DNA of 5,648 bases from Bryobacterales bacterium. GTDB lineage: Bacteria > Acidobacteriota > Terriglobia > Bryobacterales > Bryobacteraceae. Both the position numbers and the translations under genes were made by a program. Each line of letters opens with the position of its first letter. Positions within the stretch are counted from its first letter, which is position 1. Location: positions 1 through 5,648 of the forward strand of contig JALOKO010000285.1 of NCBI GenBank assembly GCA_025456495.1. Reading direction: 5' to 3'. The notes beneath the pieces are model-generated. The model saw only the letters and a list, made by a program, of their open reading frames with translations. It had not been told where the DNA came from and ran no database searches. This document shows, piece after piece, positions 1 through 5,648 of the stretch.

Positions 1-150
1 CCTCGCGCGGTTGGCCCTCGCGCGGTTGGCCCTCGCGCGGTTGGCCCTCGCGCGGTTGGCCCTCGCGCGGTTGGCCCTCGCGCGGTTGGCCCTCGCGCGG
101 TTGGCCCTCGCGCTGGCGGCTCTCGCACGGTTAGCCCTCACGCTGGCGGC
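1..150. repeat. 15-bp GC-rich tandem repeat (minisatellite), about 10 units
   Basis: The unit is cctcgcgcggttggc. Units 1-7 (bases 1-105) are identical. Unit 8 (106-120) and unit 10 (136-150) share a variant 3' half, ctggcggc, and differ from each other at one base. Unit 9 (121-135) differs from the consensus at three bases. Homology stops at about 150. The array starts in phase at base 1, so it probably extends beyond the left edge and the true copy number is unknown. The 15-bp period keeps all six frames open; the forward frames read as repeats of LARLA, PRAVG or SRGWP. An open frame is therefore no evidence of coding. Identical units on one side and decayed units on the other fit expansion by slippage or unequal exchange with an ageing edge. 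Confidence 0.95.
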
Positions 151-193
151 AGTCCTGGCATTTCCCCGCTGGCAGCGCGCGTCCACAGGATGC

Positions 194-218
194 GTTCCGC
201 AAAGGTGTTCCGTAAAGG
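194..218 (+). repeat. Imperfect tandem 12-mers in the TSUP leader
   Basis: GTTCCGCAAAGG (194-205) and GTTCCGTAAAGG (207-218) match at 11 of 12 bases and are spaced 13 bp apart. They lie 112-136 bp ahead of the permease start. Two direct copies in a leader could be a regulator-binding site, but no known operator is recognised and chance duplication is possible. Confidence 0.6.
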
Positions 219-241
219 GCAAGGGGGAACCGCGTCCATGC

Positions 242-265
242 TATCCTCACAACTTGTATCCTCAC
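242..265 (+). repeat. Direct repeat TATCCTCAC x2
   Basis: TATCCTCAC occurs exactly at 242-250 and 257-265, a 15-bp spacing equal to the period of the upstream tandem array. A related CCTCGCAC starts at 276. The sites may be decayed relics of the array or a pair of regulatory half-sites; the sequence does not decide between these. Confidence 0.5.
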
Positions 266-320
266 CCCGACATCCCCTCGCACGTAGGGCCGTTGCCCTC
301 TCTTCGGGCAACCGGCCCGC

Positions 321-324
321 GGAG
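321..324 (+). promoter_or_regulatory. Ribosome binding site of the TSUP gene
   Basis: GGAG lies 5 nt ahead of the ATG at 330. This supports that start, which also places the first hydrophobic segment at the expected N-terminal position. Confidence 0.6.
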
Positions 325-329
325 CCCGT

Positions 330-1058
330 ATGCCTGAACTCCAATGGTGGCAGTGGGCCTTGGGTGCGCTGTGCGCCTTCCTGGTGGGGGTGGCCAAGAG
401 TGGGGTGCCCGGCTTGGGCATGGTCGCTGTGCCCCTGATGATTCTGGCTGTGGGCGACGCACGCGCCAGCATCGCCTGGCTGTTGCCTCTGCTGGTGCTG
501 GCTGACCTGATGGCCCTGCTGTTCTGGCGCCGCCATGCTGACCTGAAGCTGCTGCTGAAACTGGCGCCCTGGGTGCTGATCGGATTACTGGCGGGCGCTT
601 ATGCCCTGGTGCTGGACGAGCGTGTTCTGCGCCCCCTCATTGCCGCCATCATCCTGGTGATGCTGGCCATCTATGCCATCCGTCGCTTTCGCCCTAACCT
701 GCTGAGCGGATCCATGCGACCGGAACTCTACGGCGTCGCGGGCGGCTTTTCCACCACCGTTGCCAATGCCGCCGGCCCGGTGATGAACATCTACCTGCTT
801 TCCATGAAGCTCACCAAGGAACAGTTCATGGGGAACACCGTGTGGTTCTTCGCCATCATCAACCTGCTGAAGGTACCGGTCTACAGCTACCACCGGCTGT
901 TTAGCTGGGAGTCCGTCACCTTCGATACCCTGTTGATTCCGGCGGTTCTGGCAGGCGCCTTCACCGGCCGATGGCTCTTCCTGCACATTCCGCAAGCGGT
1001 GTTTGAGGCCTTCGTCATCGCCACCACCGTGCTGTCCACGCTGCTGCTGTTCCGATAG
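330..1058 (+). CDS. TauE/SafE (TSUP) family membrane permease
   Basis: This 242-residue inner-membrane protein belongs to the TauE/SafE (TSUP, formerly DUF81/UPF0721) family. Members move sulfite, sulfoacetate, taurine-derived or other small organic anions across the inner membrane. Its length is typical (about 240-270). The two homologous halves of the family are visible. The N-terminal half has GVAKSGVPGLGMVAVPLM at residues 20-37. The C-terminal half has the Gly/Ala-rich AGGFSTTVANAAGPVMNIYLL at 137-157, then LTKEQFMGNTVWFFAIINLLKVP at 161-183. About seven or eight hydrophobic segments can be drawn, near residues 10-38, 46-66, 77-95, 99-118, 133-158, 168-188, 200-217 and 224-242. The gene stands alone, convergent with the lysS cluster, and no sulfur-metabolism gene is visible nearby, so the substrate cannot be assigned. 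Direct repeats in its leader may be regulatory. Family assignment is secure; substrate and transport direction are unknown. Confidence 0.92.
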   Translation: MPELQWWQWALGALCAFLVGVAKSGVPGLGMVAVPLMILAVGDARASIAWLLPLLVLADLMALLFWRRHADLKLLLKLAPWVLIGLLAGAYALVLDERVLRPLIAAIILVMLAIYAIRRFRPNLLSGSMRPELYGVAGGFSTTVANAAGPVMNIYLLSMKLTKEQFMGNTVWFFAIINLLKVPVYSYHRLFSWESVTFDTLLIPAVLAGAFTGRWLFLHIPQAVFEAFVIATTVLSTLLLFR

Positions 1059-1103
1059 TGGACGTTGGCGTCCCGGCGGGATATCCAGGCGCACTCCCAA
1101 AGG

Positions 1104-1158
1104 AAAAAGGACGCGAGTCCAAGGTATCTCCCCCGAGACGGCCCTCGAAGTCGCGTCC
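1104..1158 (-). terminator. Candidate intrinsic terminator of the lysS-lolC-GT transcript
   Basis: GGACGCGA (1109-1116) is perfectly complementary to TCGCGTCC (1151-1158). The 34-nt loop can itself fold a small hairpin, TCTC-cccc-GAGA (1127-1138). Read on the - strand, the stem is followed at once by TTTTT (1104-1108), then CC and TTT. That is the layout of a Rho-independent terminator about 180 nt past the glycosyltransferase stop. The long loop is atypical and lowers confidence. On the + strand only a weak T-containing tail follows (about 1162-1173), so it is at best a poor terminator for the permease gene. Confidence 0.42.
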
Positions 1159-1224
1159 AGCTTTGTCCTTCTATTGTGGCACCGGCAGCAGGGCAAAGGA
1201 ACGTTTGCGCGGAATTCACAGGGT

Positions 1225-1288
1225 GCTTTTCCACAGATCTTTTCTCTTTTATTATCAACATCCTACGGGCTTATACCTGTGGAAAAGC
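1225..1288. repeat. 12-bp perfect inverted repeat with DnaA-box-like arms around an AT-rich core
   Basis: GCTTTTCCACAG (1225-1236) and CTGTGGAAAAGC (1277-1288) are perfect reverse complements 40 bp apart. Each arm contains TTTTCCACA, one base from the consensus DnaA box TTATCCACA, in opposite orientations. A third near-match, TTATCAACA (1252-1260), lies in the AT-rich core of about 24 bp (1237-1260), which is unlike the GC-rich surroundings. The loop is too long for an ordinary terminator. It may be a DnaA-binding cluster, a site for another dimeric regulator, or a folded RNA. The repeat itself is certain; its function is not. Confidence 0.75.
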
Positions 1289-1339
1289 TTTGAACTTCTT
1301 CCGGCGGACCGGCAAGAGCGGCGCATGGGCGGCGGAACG

Positions 1340-3181
1340 CTAACGGCGCGCACCCGGAAGGGGCAGGTTGGTCACCAGAAGCTTGCCTCCGCTGGTGGCG
1401 ACGGAAACCCAGCGCTCCTCGCCCGTGAGCGCCCGCAAAGCCTCCACGCGCGGCTGGGCCAACACCAGGTAGTGTCGATCATTTCCCATCCAGCGCATGC
1501 GGAACCGCGCGTCGTCCAGAAAGACGTCGGGCGCCCCCGGCCGGTAGCTGCCGTACTCCAGATTGTTCACGCGCCCATTCAGCAGTAAGGCTTCGCGGTC
1601 AGCGTAGTAAGGGACGGAACTGAAGGCATAGAATTGGTCGTCCAGCACGAGTTCCCCTGGCGGTGATGCGCGCAGGGCAACCGCCAGGGGTTGCGTGGAC
1701 AGGTAGGGGTCAAACACCACGAGCGCCTGGCGCGCGGCGGCGAAAAACATCACCATGGCCATCGCCAGAATGAGAGCCGCGCGGTAGCCGCGGAAAAAGA
1801 AGCAGCCCAGCACACCCACCAGCATCGCCATGCCCGCCATCAAAAGGGGCAGCCGCAGGTAAGCGAACGCATCCAGGGTAAGGTCCTCCAGATGCCCAAG
1901 GGCCAGCGTATAGGCATCCGGGTTGGAACTCAGCGCGCTGGCGATGTCGCCTTGCGCGGGCAGGCCCCAGACGCGCACCAACAGGAACACGATGGCGGCC
2001 AAGGCCACCACGAACACCGCGCCGGTTATCTGGCGGGCCAGCGCATCCAGGCGACCCTCGCGCGCCATCACGCCTCCCACCAGGATGGCAAAGGCCGCGT
2101 AGGCGGGCATCGTGTAGTATTCCTGGGTGGTGGAAAGGGTGAAGAAACCAAGCACGAAACCAATCATGCACAGGCACAGCAGACGTGTGCGGGCTGCTCG
2201 ATTGCCGGCGTGAAAATGAAGGCGCGCCACCCCCGCCAGCCAGGCCGTCCACGGAAACACCCACAGCAGTTGATACAGCCAGAACTGAAGGCGCGGCACC
2301 GTGTTGTAGTCCCGCGGATAGCGCAGATTCAGAAAGCGCAGCAGATGCTCGTTGAAGAAGTAGAACCAGAAAAAGCCGCGATACTGCCCTGGCCCCGCGT
2401 GCAGGTCAAAGGCCAGCAACGGGGGGTTGGCGATGGCTGCCAGCACGTGCCAGGGTCCGGCTGTCAGCACCGCCACGGCGGCCATTTCCGGCAGGTGCAA
2501 GCGGCGCCAGGTTGCCCAGCGAAAGGCCTCGCGCGTCACCAGCAGATACAGGCCCATCGCCCCCGCCGGGATCACGAAGGCCAGCAACCCCTTGATGAGC
2601 GCGCCCAACCCAAAGCAGAGTCCCATGGCCATGGCCCAACGGCGCGGGTCACGCTGCTGGGGTTCCATCATCACCAGGAAACACCACAACCCCGCCAGGA
2701 TGCTTAGCGACAACATCCCGTCAGAGATCATCATGCGTGTGAACAGAAACAGTCCCACGCAGCTGCTCATCACCAGCCCCGCATAGAGGCCCACCTTTGC
2801 GTCAAAGGCCCAGCGAGCCATCCTCGCCGTGGAGAAGCAAAGCAGGATAGCAGCCAGCGCGACGGGCAGCCGGGCGCTCCAATCATGGACGCCAAAGACC
2901 CCGAAACTCGCCGCCATCAGCCAGTACTTGAAGGGCGGCTTCTCCAGATAGGCGATGCCGTTGATGTGGGGTGTAATCCAATCGCCGCTCCGCAGCATGT
3001 TGCGCGCGATGACCGCCTGCACGGAGTCCACGTCGTCCATCAGGTAAGGCGGGCTGGCCATCCCTGCCCCGAACACCGCCAACGCAAACAGCAGCACCAC
3101 CCATTCCGGACGTGCGTACAGCAGATGCAGCATGCGCTCGCGAAACGAGTACGGGTTTGGCGGTGCGGTTAGGGTTGCCAT
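1340..3181 (-). CDS. ArnT/PMT-like membrane glycosyltransferase (GT83/GT39 type)
   Basis: This 613-residue polytopic inner-membrane protein is of the GT-C class that takes a sugar from a polyprenyl-phosphate donor and transfers it outside the membrane to lipid A, protein or another envelope acceptor. The first extracytoplasmic loop carries an acidic pair (D49-D50, with D52), SGDWITPHINGIAYLEKPP (65-83) and a second Asp at D154 (ISDG). EKPP at 80-83 is the ArnT motif thought to contact the donor phosphate. FYFFNEHLLRFL (273-284) with RYPRDYNTVP (287-296), and TTQEYYTMPAYAAFAIL (351-367), are further family hallmarks. Roughly twelve hydrophobic segments precede a soluble C-terminal domain from about residue 490, presumably periplasmic. 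The ATG start is supported by AGGGA (3195-3191) 9 nt upstream. It follows the Lol permease gene by 30 nt, so it is probably co-transcribed with it. No aminoarabinose genes (arnA, B, C, D) are present, so I do not assign arnT; the donor sugar and acceptor are unknown. Confidence 0.88.
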   Translation of the reverse strand: MATLTAPPNPYSFRERMLHLLYARPEWVVLLFALAVFGAGMASPPYLMDDVDSVQAVIARNMLRSGDWITPHINGIAYLEKPPFKYWLMAASFGVFGVHDWSARLPVALAAILLCFSTARMARWAFDAKVGLYAGLVMSSCVGLFLFTRMMISDGMLSLSILAGLWCFLVMMEPQQRDPRRWAMAMGLCFGLGALIKGLLAFVIPAGAMGLYLLVTREAFRWATWRRLHLPEMAAVAVLTAGPWHVLAAIANPPLLAFDLHAGPGQYRGFFWFYFFNEHLLRFLNLRYPRDYNTVPRLQFWLYQLLWVFPWTAWLAGVARLHFHAGNRAARTRLLCLCMIGFVLGFFTLSTTQEYYTMPAYAAFAILVGGVMAREGRLDALARQITGAVFVVALAAIVFLLVRVWGLPAQGDIASALSSNPDAYTLALGHLEDLTLDAFAYLRLPLLMAGMAMLVGVLGCFFFRGYRAALILAMAMVMFFAAARQALVVFDPYLSTQPLAVALRASPPGELVLDDQFYAFSSVPYYADREALLLNGRVNNLEYGSYRPGAPDVFLDDARFRMRWMGNDRHYLVLAQPRVEALRALTGEERWVSVATSGGKLLVTNLPLPGARR

Positions 3182-3190
3182 CGCCCCCGT

Positions 3191-3195
3191 TCCCT
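3191..3195 (-). promoter_or_regulatory. Ribosome binding site of the glycosyltransferase gene
   Basis: AGGGA (3195-3191, - strand) sits 9 nt ahead of the ATG at 3181 within the 30-nt gap after the permease stop. A G5 run lies between it and the ATG. There is no room for a separate promoter in the gap, so the gene is probably read from the upstream transcript. Confidence 0.5.
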
Positions 3196-3211
3196 GCCCT
3201 GTGTGGCGGCC

Positions 3212-4450
3212 CTACTCATACCGAAGCGCCTCAGCCGGCGGAATCTTCGCCGCTCTTCCCGCCGGATGCAGCGTGGCCAGGAAGCTCACCAACAGGGTGA
3301 TGCCCGCAATCCAGAACGCATCCGCCCAGCGTGGCGCGAAGGGCACATAGCTGAGCGCGTACACCTCAGCGTCCAGCTCAATCCAACGATAGGTATCGGC
3401 CAGGAAGCTCAGGGTGTAGCCCGCGGCCAGGCCCACCACCACGCCCACGACGGCAATCAGCAACCCCTGCAGGATAAAGATGCGACGGATCTGCCCGCTC
3501 TTGGCCCCCATCGACATCAGCAGCGCAATGTCACGATGCTTTTCCATCACCAGCATCACCAACACGATGAAGATGTTCAGCGCCGCCACCATCTGGATGA
3601 GGCTGATGGTGATCACCGTCACCACCTTCTCCAGGCGCAGCGCGTTCAGGATCTGCCGGTTCGACTCCATCCAGGTCTGCGCCACCAGCGATGCGCCCGC
3701 GACCTCCGCGGCCCGCGTGGCGATCCGTGGCGCCTGATAGATGTCATCCAGGCGCAACTCAATCGCGTTCACCACATCGCCCACGCCAAGAATGCGGCGC
3801 GCGTTCTGCAGCGAGGCAAAGGCCCAGTTCGCATCGATGTCGTAAAAGCCCGTCTCCACAATGCCCACCACGCGAAAGCGCATTGAGAGCGGCCGCGGAC
3901 CAAAGGGCGTCAACTCGCCGGCGGGGTTGATGACGTTCACCACGCTATTGCGCACCATGCCTGTGCGCTCTGCCAGCTTGGCTCCCAGGACGATGGCGGG
4001 CAGCGGATCCTGCTCGGCAAGGCGCCCTGCCTCGCCTTGCTTCACCGCTTCCGTCAAGCGCGCCATGGCCGCTGTGTCCGTCACATCCAGCCCCTTCAGC
4101 ACACCGCTTTCAGTCAATTGCGGACCCGTAAGGATCACCGTCCCATACAGGGCGCCAGACGCCTCCGCGACGCCCGCCAACTCCCGCAGCCGGACAACCT
4201 GCTGCTGCCAATCGGCGATGCCTTCCCCGGGGGTCTTCTCCACCAGATTGATGTGCGCAGTCGCCCCCAGCAGGCTTTCCTGCAGATTGTTGCGAAAGCC
4301 ATTGTTGATAGCCAACGCAATCACCAAGGCCATCACCCCCGCCGCCACGCCGACGATGGAAATCACCGTAATCAACGAAATGGCGGCGTTCTTCCGCTTG
4401 GCGCGCAGATAGCGCTTGGCGACGAAGAACTCAAACGACGCGGGACCCAC
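3212..4450 (-). CDS. LolC/LolE-type ABC transporter permease (lipoprotein release)
   Basis: This 412-residue inner-membrane permease belongs to the FtsX/MacB-like type VII ABC family. With the ATPase LolD, LolC/E proteins extract lipoproteins from the inner membrane and pass them to LolA for delivery to the outer membrane. The topology matches: a cytoplasmic start with FEFFVAKRYLRAKRK (6-20), TM1 about 22-48 with GVAAGVMALVIALAINNGF (34-52), a large periplasmic domain about 50-272, and TM2-TM4 about 276-302, 323-350 and 377-395. The coupling region EKHRDIALLMSMGAKSGQIRRIF (303-325) and the C-terminal PAGRAAKIPPAEALRYE (396-412) are typical. Length fits LolC/E (about 400-415). The start is GTG, 5 bp after the lysS stop, supported by a good Shine-Dalgarno. 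No lolD ATPase gene is adjacent. LolC and LolE cannot be told apart here, and a single permease may act as a homodimer; the symbol is provisional. A related FtsX-type exporter role remains possible. Confidence 0.88.
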   Translation of the reverse strand: MGPASFEFFVAKRYLRAKRKNAAISLITVISIVGVAAGVMALVIALAINNGFRNNLQESLLGATAHINLVEKTPGEGIADWQQQVVRLRELAGVAEASGALYGTVILTGPQLTESGVLKGLDVTDTAAMARLTEAVKQGEAGRLAEQDPLPAIVLGAKLAERTGMVRNSVVNVINPAGELTPFGPRPLSMRFRVVGIVETGFYDIDANWAFASLQNARRILGVGDVVNAIELRLDDIYQAPRIATRAAEVAGASLVAQTWMESNRQILNALRLEKVVTVITISLIQMVAALNIFIVLVMLVMEKHRDIALLMSMGAKSGQIRRIFILQGLLIAVVGVVVGLAAGYTLSFLADTYRWIELDAEVYALSYVPFAPRWADAFWIAGITLLVSFLATLHPAGRAAKIPPAEALRYE

Positions 4451-4455
4451 GGCCG

Positions 4456-5648
4456 CTAGCCTTCCAGCCCGACTGCCGGCTCGGCCTCACCCGCCGGTTC
4501 CGCCTCCAACGCACGCAGCGTGCGCGCCAACCCGATGGCCCCCTCAGGCCGCAACTGCGGAAACAGGATGACGTCCCGAATGGAGCGGTTCCCTGTCAGC
4601 AACATCGTCAGCCGGTCAATGCCGATGCCCTCACCACCCGTGGGGGGCATGGCGTAACACAGGGCGCGCACGTAGTCCTCATCCATCTGGTGCGCTTCCT
4701 CGTCCCCACGCTGCTTCATCTCCAACTGCATCTCGAAGCGCCGCCGCTGCTCCTGCGGATCGTTCAGCTCAGTGTACGCGTTGCCAATCTCCATGCCCGC
4801 CGCATAGATCTCAAAGCGGTCCACCATGGCCGGGTTGTCCACGCTTTGCTTTGACAGCGGCGACAACTCTACGGGGTATTCGTAAATGATGGTGGGCTGG
4901 ATGAGGTGTCGTTCGGCCACGCGCTCAAAGATGTCGCCCAACGCCTCACCGGGGCTTCCCTTGTCGGAGTGTCGGGCAAGCCACTCCGGATTGCTGATGT
5001 CCTCCATGGACGGCTTCGCCGCATCGGGCCAGTATTCCTGCACCGCCTCCCGCATGGTGAGCCGACGCAGGGTGGAAAAGTCCAGGGTGTGGCCGTTGAA
5101 CTCCACCGCCGTGCCGCCAGTGGCATCAATGGCCACCTGCCGCAGCAGCTCCTCGCTAAGATCCATCAGCCCCTCGTAATCGGTGTAGGCCTGATAGAAC
5201 TCCAGCATCGTGAACTCAGGATTGTGTTGGGTGGAGATGCCCTCATTGCGGAAGTTCCGGTTGATCTCGGACCCGCGATCGATGCCGCCCACCACCATCC
5301 GCTTCAAGTACAGCTCCGGGGCGATGCGCAGGTAGAGGTCAACATCCAGCGTGTTGTGATGCGTCACGAACGGACGCGCGGCCGCGCCGCCGTACACCGG
5401 TTGCATCATTGGAGTCTCCACTTCCAGGAAACCCCTCGCCTCCAGTTGCCTTCGCAGTGAGGCGATGATGCGCGCCCGCGTCACAAAGGTCTCGCGGGTC
5501 TCCGGGTTGGCGATCAGGTCCAGGTAGCGCTGCCGGTAGCGGGTCTCTACGTCCTCCAGCCCGTGCCACTTCTCAGGCAGCGACAGCAGGATCTTCGACA
5601 GGAATTCCAACTGCTGCGCATGTACCGTCAACTCACCGGTGCGTGTGC
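4456..5648 (-). CDS. lysS: Lysyl-tRNA synthetase, class II (5' end outside window)
   Basis: LysRS charges tRNA-Lys with lysine in the cytoplasm. About 396 residues are present; the reading frame stays open to the right edge. The codons at 5646-5632 give TRTGE, joining the family segment 'KTGEL(S/T)VHA', so the TTG at 5631 is an internal Leu and not a start. The N-terminal tRNA anticodon-binding OB domain (roughly the first 130 residues) is mostly missing. Counting from that Leu: KWHGLEDVETRYRQRYLDL at 21-39; motif 1 region with GFLEVETPMMQP at 67-78; motif 2 RNFRNEGISTQHNPEFTMLEF at 125-145; ELNDP at 288-292; GDEEAHQMDEDYVRAL at 309-324; motif 3 GEGIGIDRLTMLLTG at 333-347, then SIRDVILFPQLRPE. 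Residues 120-121, just before motif 2, are Gly-Ser where Val-Phe/Tyr is usual. After RPE comes a tail of about 28 residues rich in Ala/Glu. It appears to lead the cluster with the Lol permease and glycosyltransferase. Confidence 0.97.
   Translation of the reverse strand, partial: TRTGELTVHAQQLEFLSKILLSLPEKWHGLEDVETRYRQRYLDLIANPETRETFVTRARIIASLRRQLEARGFLEVETPMMQPVYGGAAARPFVTHHNTLDVDLYLRIAPELYLKRMVVGGIDRGSEINRNFRNEGISTQHNPEFTMLEFYQAYTDYEGLMDLSEELLRQVAIDATGGTAVEFNGHTLDFSTLRRLTMREAVQEYWPDAAKPSMEDISNPEWLARHSDKGSPGEALGDIFERVAERHLIQPTIIYEYPVELSPLSKQSVDNPAMVDRFEIYAAGMEIGNAYTELNDPQEQRRRFEMQLEMKQRGDEEAHQMDEDYVRALCYAMPPTGGEGIGIDRLTMLLTGNRSIRDVILFPQLRPEGAIGLARTLRALEAEPAGEAEPAVGLEG
4460..4465 (-). promoter_or_regulatory. 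Ribosome binding site deciding the GTG start of the Lol permease
   Basis: On the - strand GGAAGG (4465-4460) lies 9 nt ahead of the GTG at 4450-4448. It overlaps the last codons of lysS, whose stop is at 4458-4456. This supports a GTG start and translation closely linked to lysS. The encoded N-terminus begins a few residues before the conserved FEFFVAKRYL segment, as expected for the family. Confidence 0.65.

Larger units (their letters stand above)
151..329 (+). other. Non-coding leader upstream of the TSUP gene
   Basis: This stretch lies between the tandem repeat and the permease start. I see no convincing gene or RNA and no clear sigma70 -35/-10 pair. It contains two sets of short direct repeats (194-218 and 242-265), listed separately. 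The promoter of the downstream gene presumably lies here or within the repeat array. Confidence 0.5.
1059..1339. other. Convergent intergenic region, no gene seen
   Basis: These 281 bp separate the 3' ends of the TSUP permease gene and the glycosyltransferase gene. Frames running through it are overhangs of shadow frames without recognisable protein. It contains a terminator-like structure at 1104-1158 and an AT-rich island with a perfect inverted repeat at 1225-1288, both listed separately. Confidence 0.7.

Noticed and set aside
1..150. CRISPR array
   Set aside because: The 15-bp units abut directly with no spacers, so this is a simple tandem repeat.
11..337. A + strand frame of 108 codons beginning with LALAR repeats
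   Set aside because: It starts with a TTG inside the array. The repeat is open in every frame, the part after it has no recognisable domain, and it overlaps the well-supported TSUP start. It is kept only as a possible tail of an off-window gene.
585..1196. A 203-codon - strand frame opposite the TSUP gene
   Set aside because: It is antisense to a conserved permease, has a composition skewed to Gln/Gly/Arg, and carries no recognised domain.
1227..1276. Sigma70 promoter in the AT-rich island (TATTAT at 1250 or TTATAC at 1271)
   Set aside because: The -10-like hexamers lack a fitting -35 at normal spacing, and no gene starts downstream in either direction.
1225..1288. The 12-bp inverted repeat as an ordinary intrinsic terminator
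   Set aside because: The 40-nt loop is too long and no T run follows either arm.
1691..2707. A 338-codon frame on the + strand opposite the glycosyltransferase
   Set aside because: It is antisense to a clear membrane protein gene, is rich in His/Gln/Arg as expected from antisense GC-rich DNA, and shows no family motif.
3203..3886. A 227-codon + strand frame opposite the Lol permease, and similar frames at 3861-4412 and 4906-5460
   Set aside because: These are low-complexity antisense frames caused by high GC and few stops; the opposite strand has full-length conserved proteins.
5629..5631. TTG as the start codon of the lysyl-tRNA synthetase
   Set aside because: The frame continues to the window edge and the residues before it (TRTGE) match the conserved family segment, so the codon is an internal Leu and the gene is cut by the window.

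Overview
The window is GC-rich bacterial chromosomal DNA from a Gram-negative (diderm) organism, judged by a LolC/E-type lipoprotein-release permease and an ArnT-like membrane glycosyltransferase. The style of these proteins resembles homologues I associate with Acidobacteriota: lysS followed by a LolC/E-like permease, and a GT39/GT83 protein with a 'DDVDSVQA...NMLRSGDW' first loop. That placement is recall-based inference; a deep-branching proteobacterium is not excluded. No phage, transposase, tRNA, rRNA or CRISPR array is visible.

Layout. Bases 1-150 are a 15-bp tandem repeat: seven identical units, then three decayed ones, probably continuing off the left edge. Bases 151-329 are a non-coding leader holding two pairs of short direct repeats. 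A + strand gene (330-1058) encodes a TauE/SafE (TSUP) permease. A 281-bp convergent intergenic region (1059-1339) follows. It holds a terminator-like structure for the leftward genes and an AT-rich island bounded by a perfect 12-bp inverted repeat whose arms contain DnaA-box-like 9-mers.

The rest of the window, read on the - strand, is a tight three-gene cluster. It runs from lysS (lysyl-tRNA synthetase, 5' end cut off at the right edge), through a LolC/E-type permease (5-bp gap, GTG start), to an ArnT/PMT-type lipid-linked sugar transferase (30-bp gap). The spacings and ribosome binding sites suggest one transcript entering from beyond base 5648 and ending in the convergent region. The permease and glycosyltransferase both serve the cell envelope (lipoprotein sorting and envelope glycan modification). 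lysS is a housekeeping gene that probably lends its promoter.

There is no clear new biological system here. The points most worth a second look are the tandem repeat, the inverted DnaA-box-like pair, the direct repeats ahead of the TSUP gene, the Lol permease without an adjacent ATPase, and an unusual Gly-Ser in motif 2 of LysRS.
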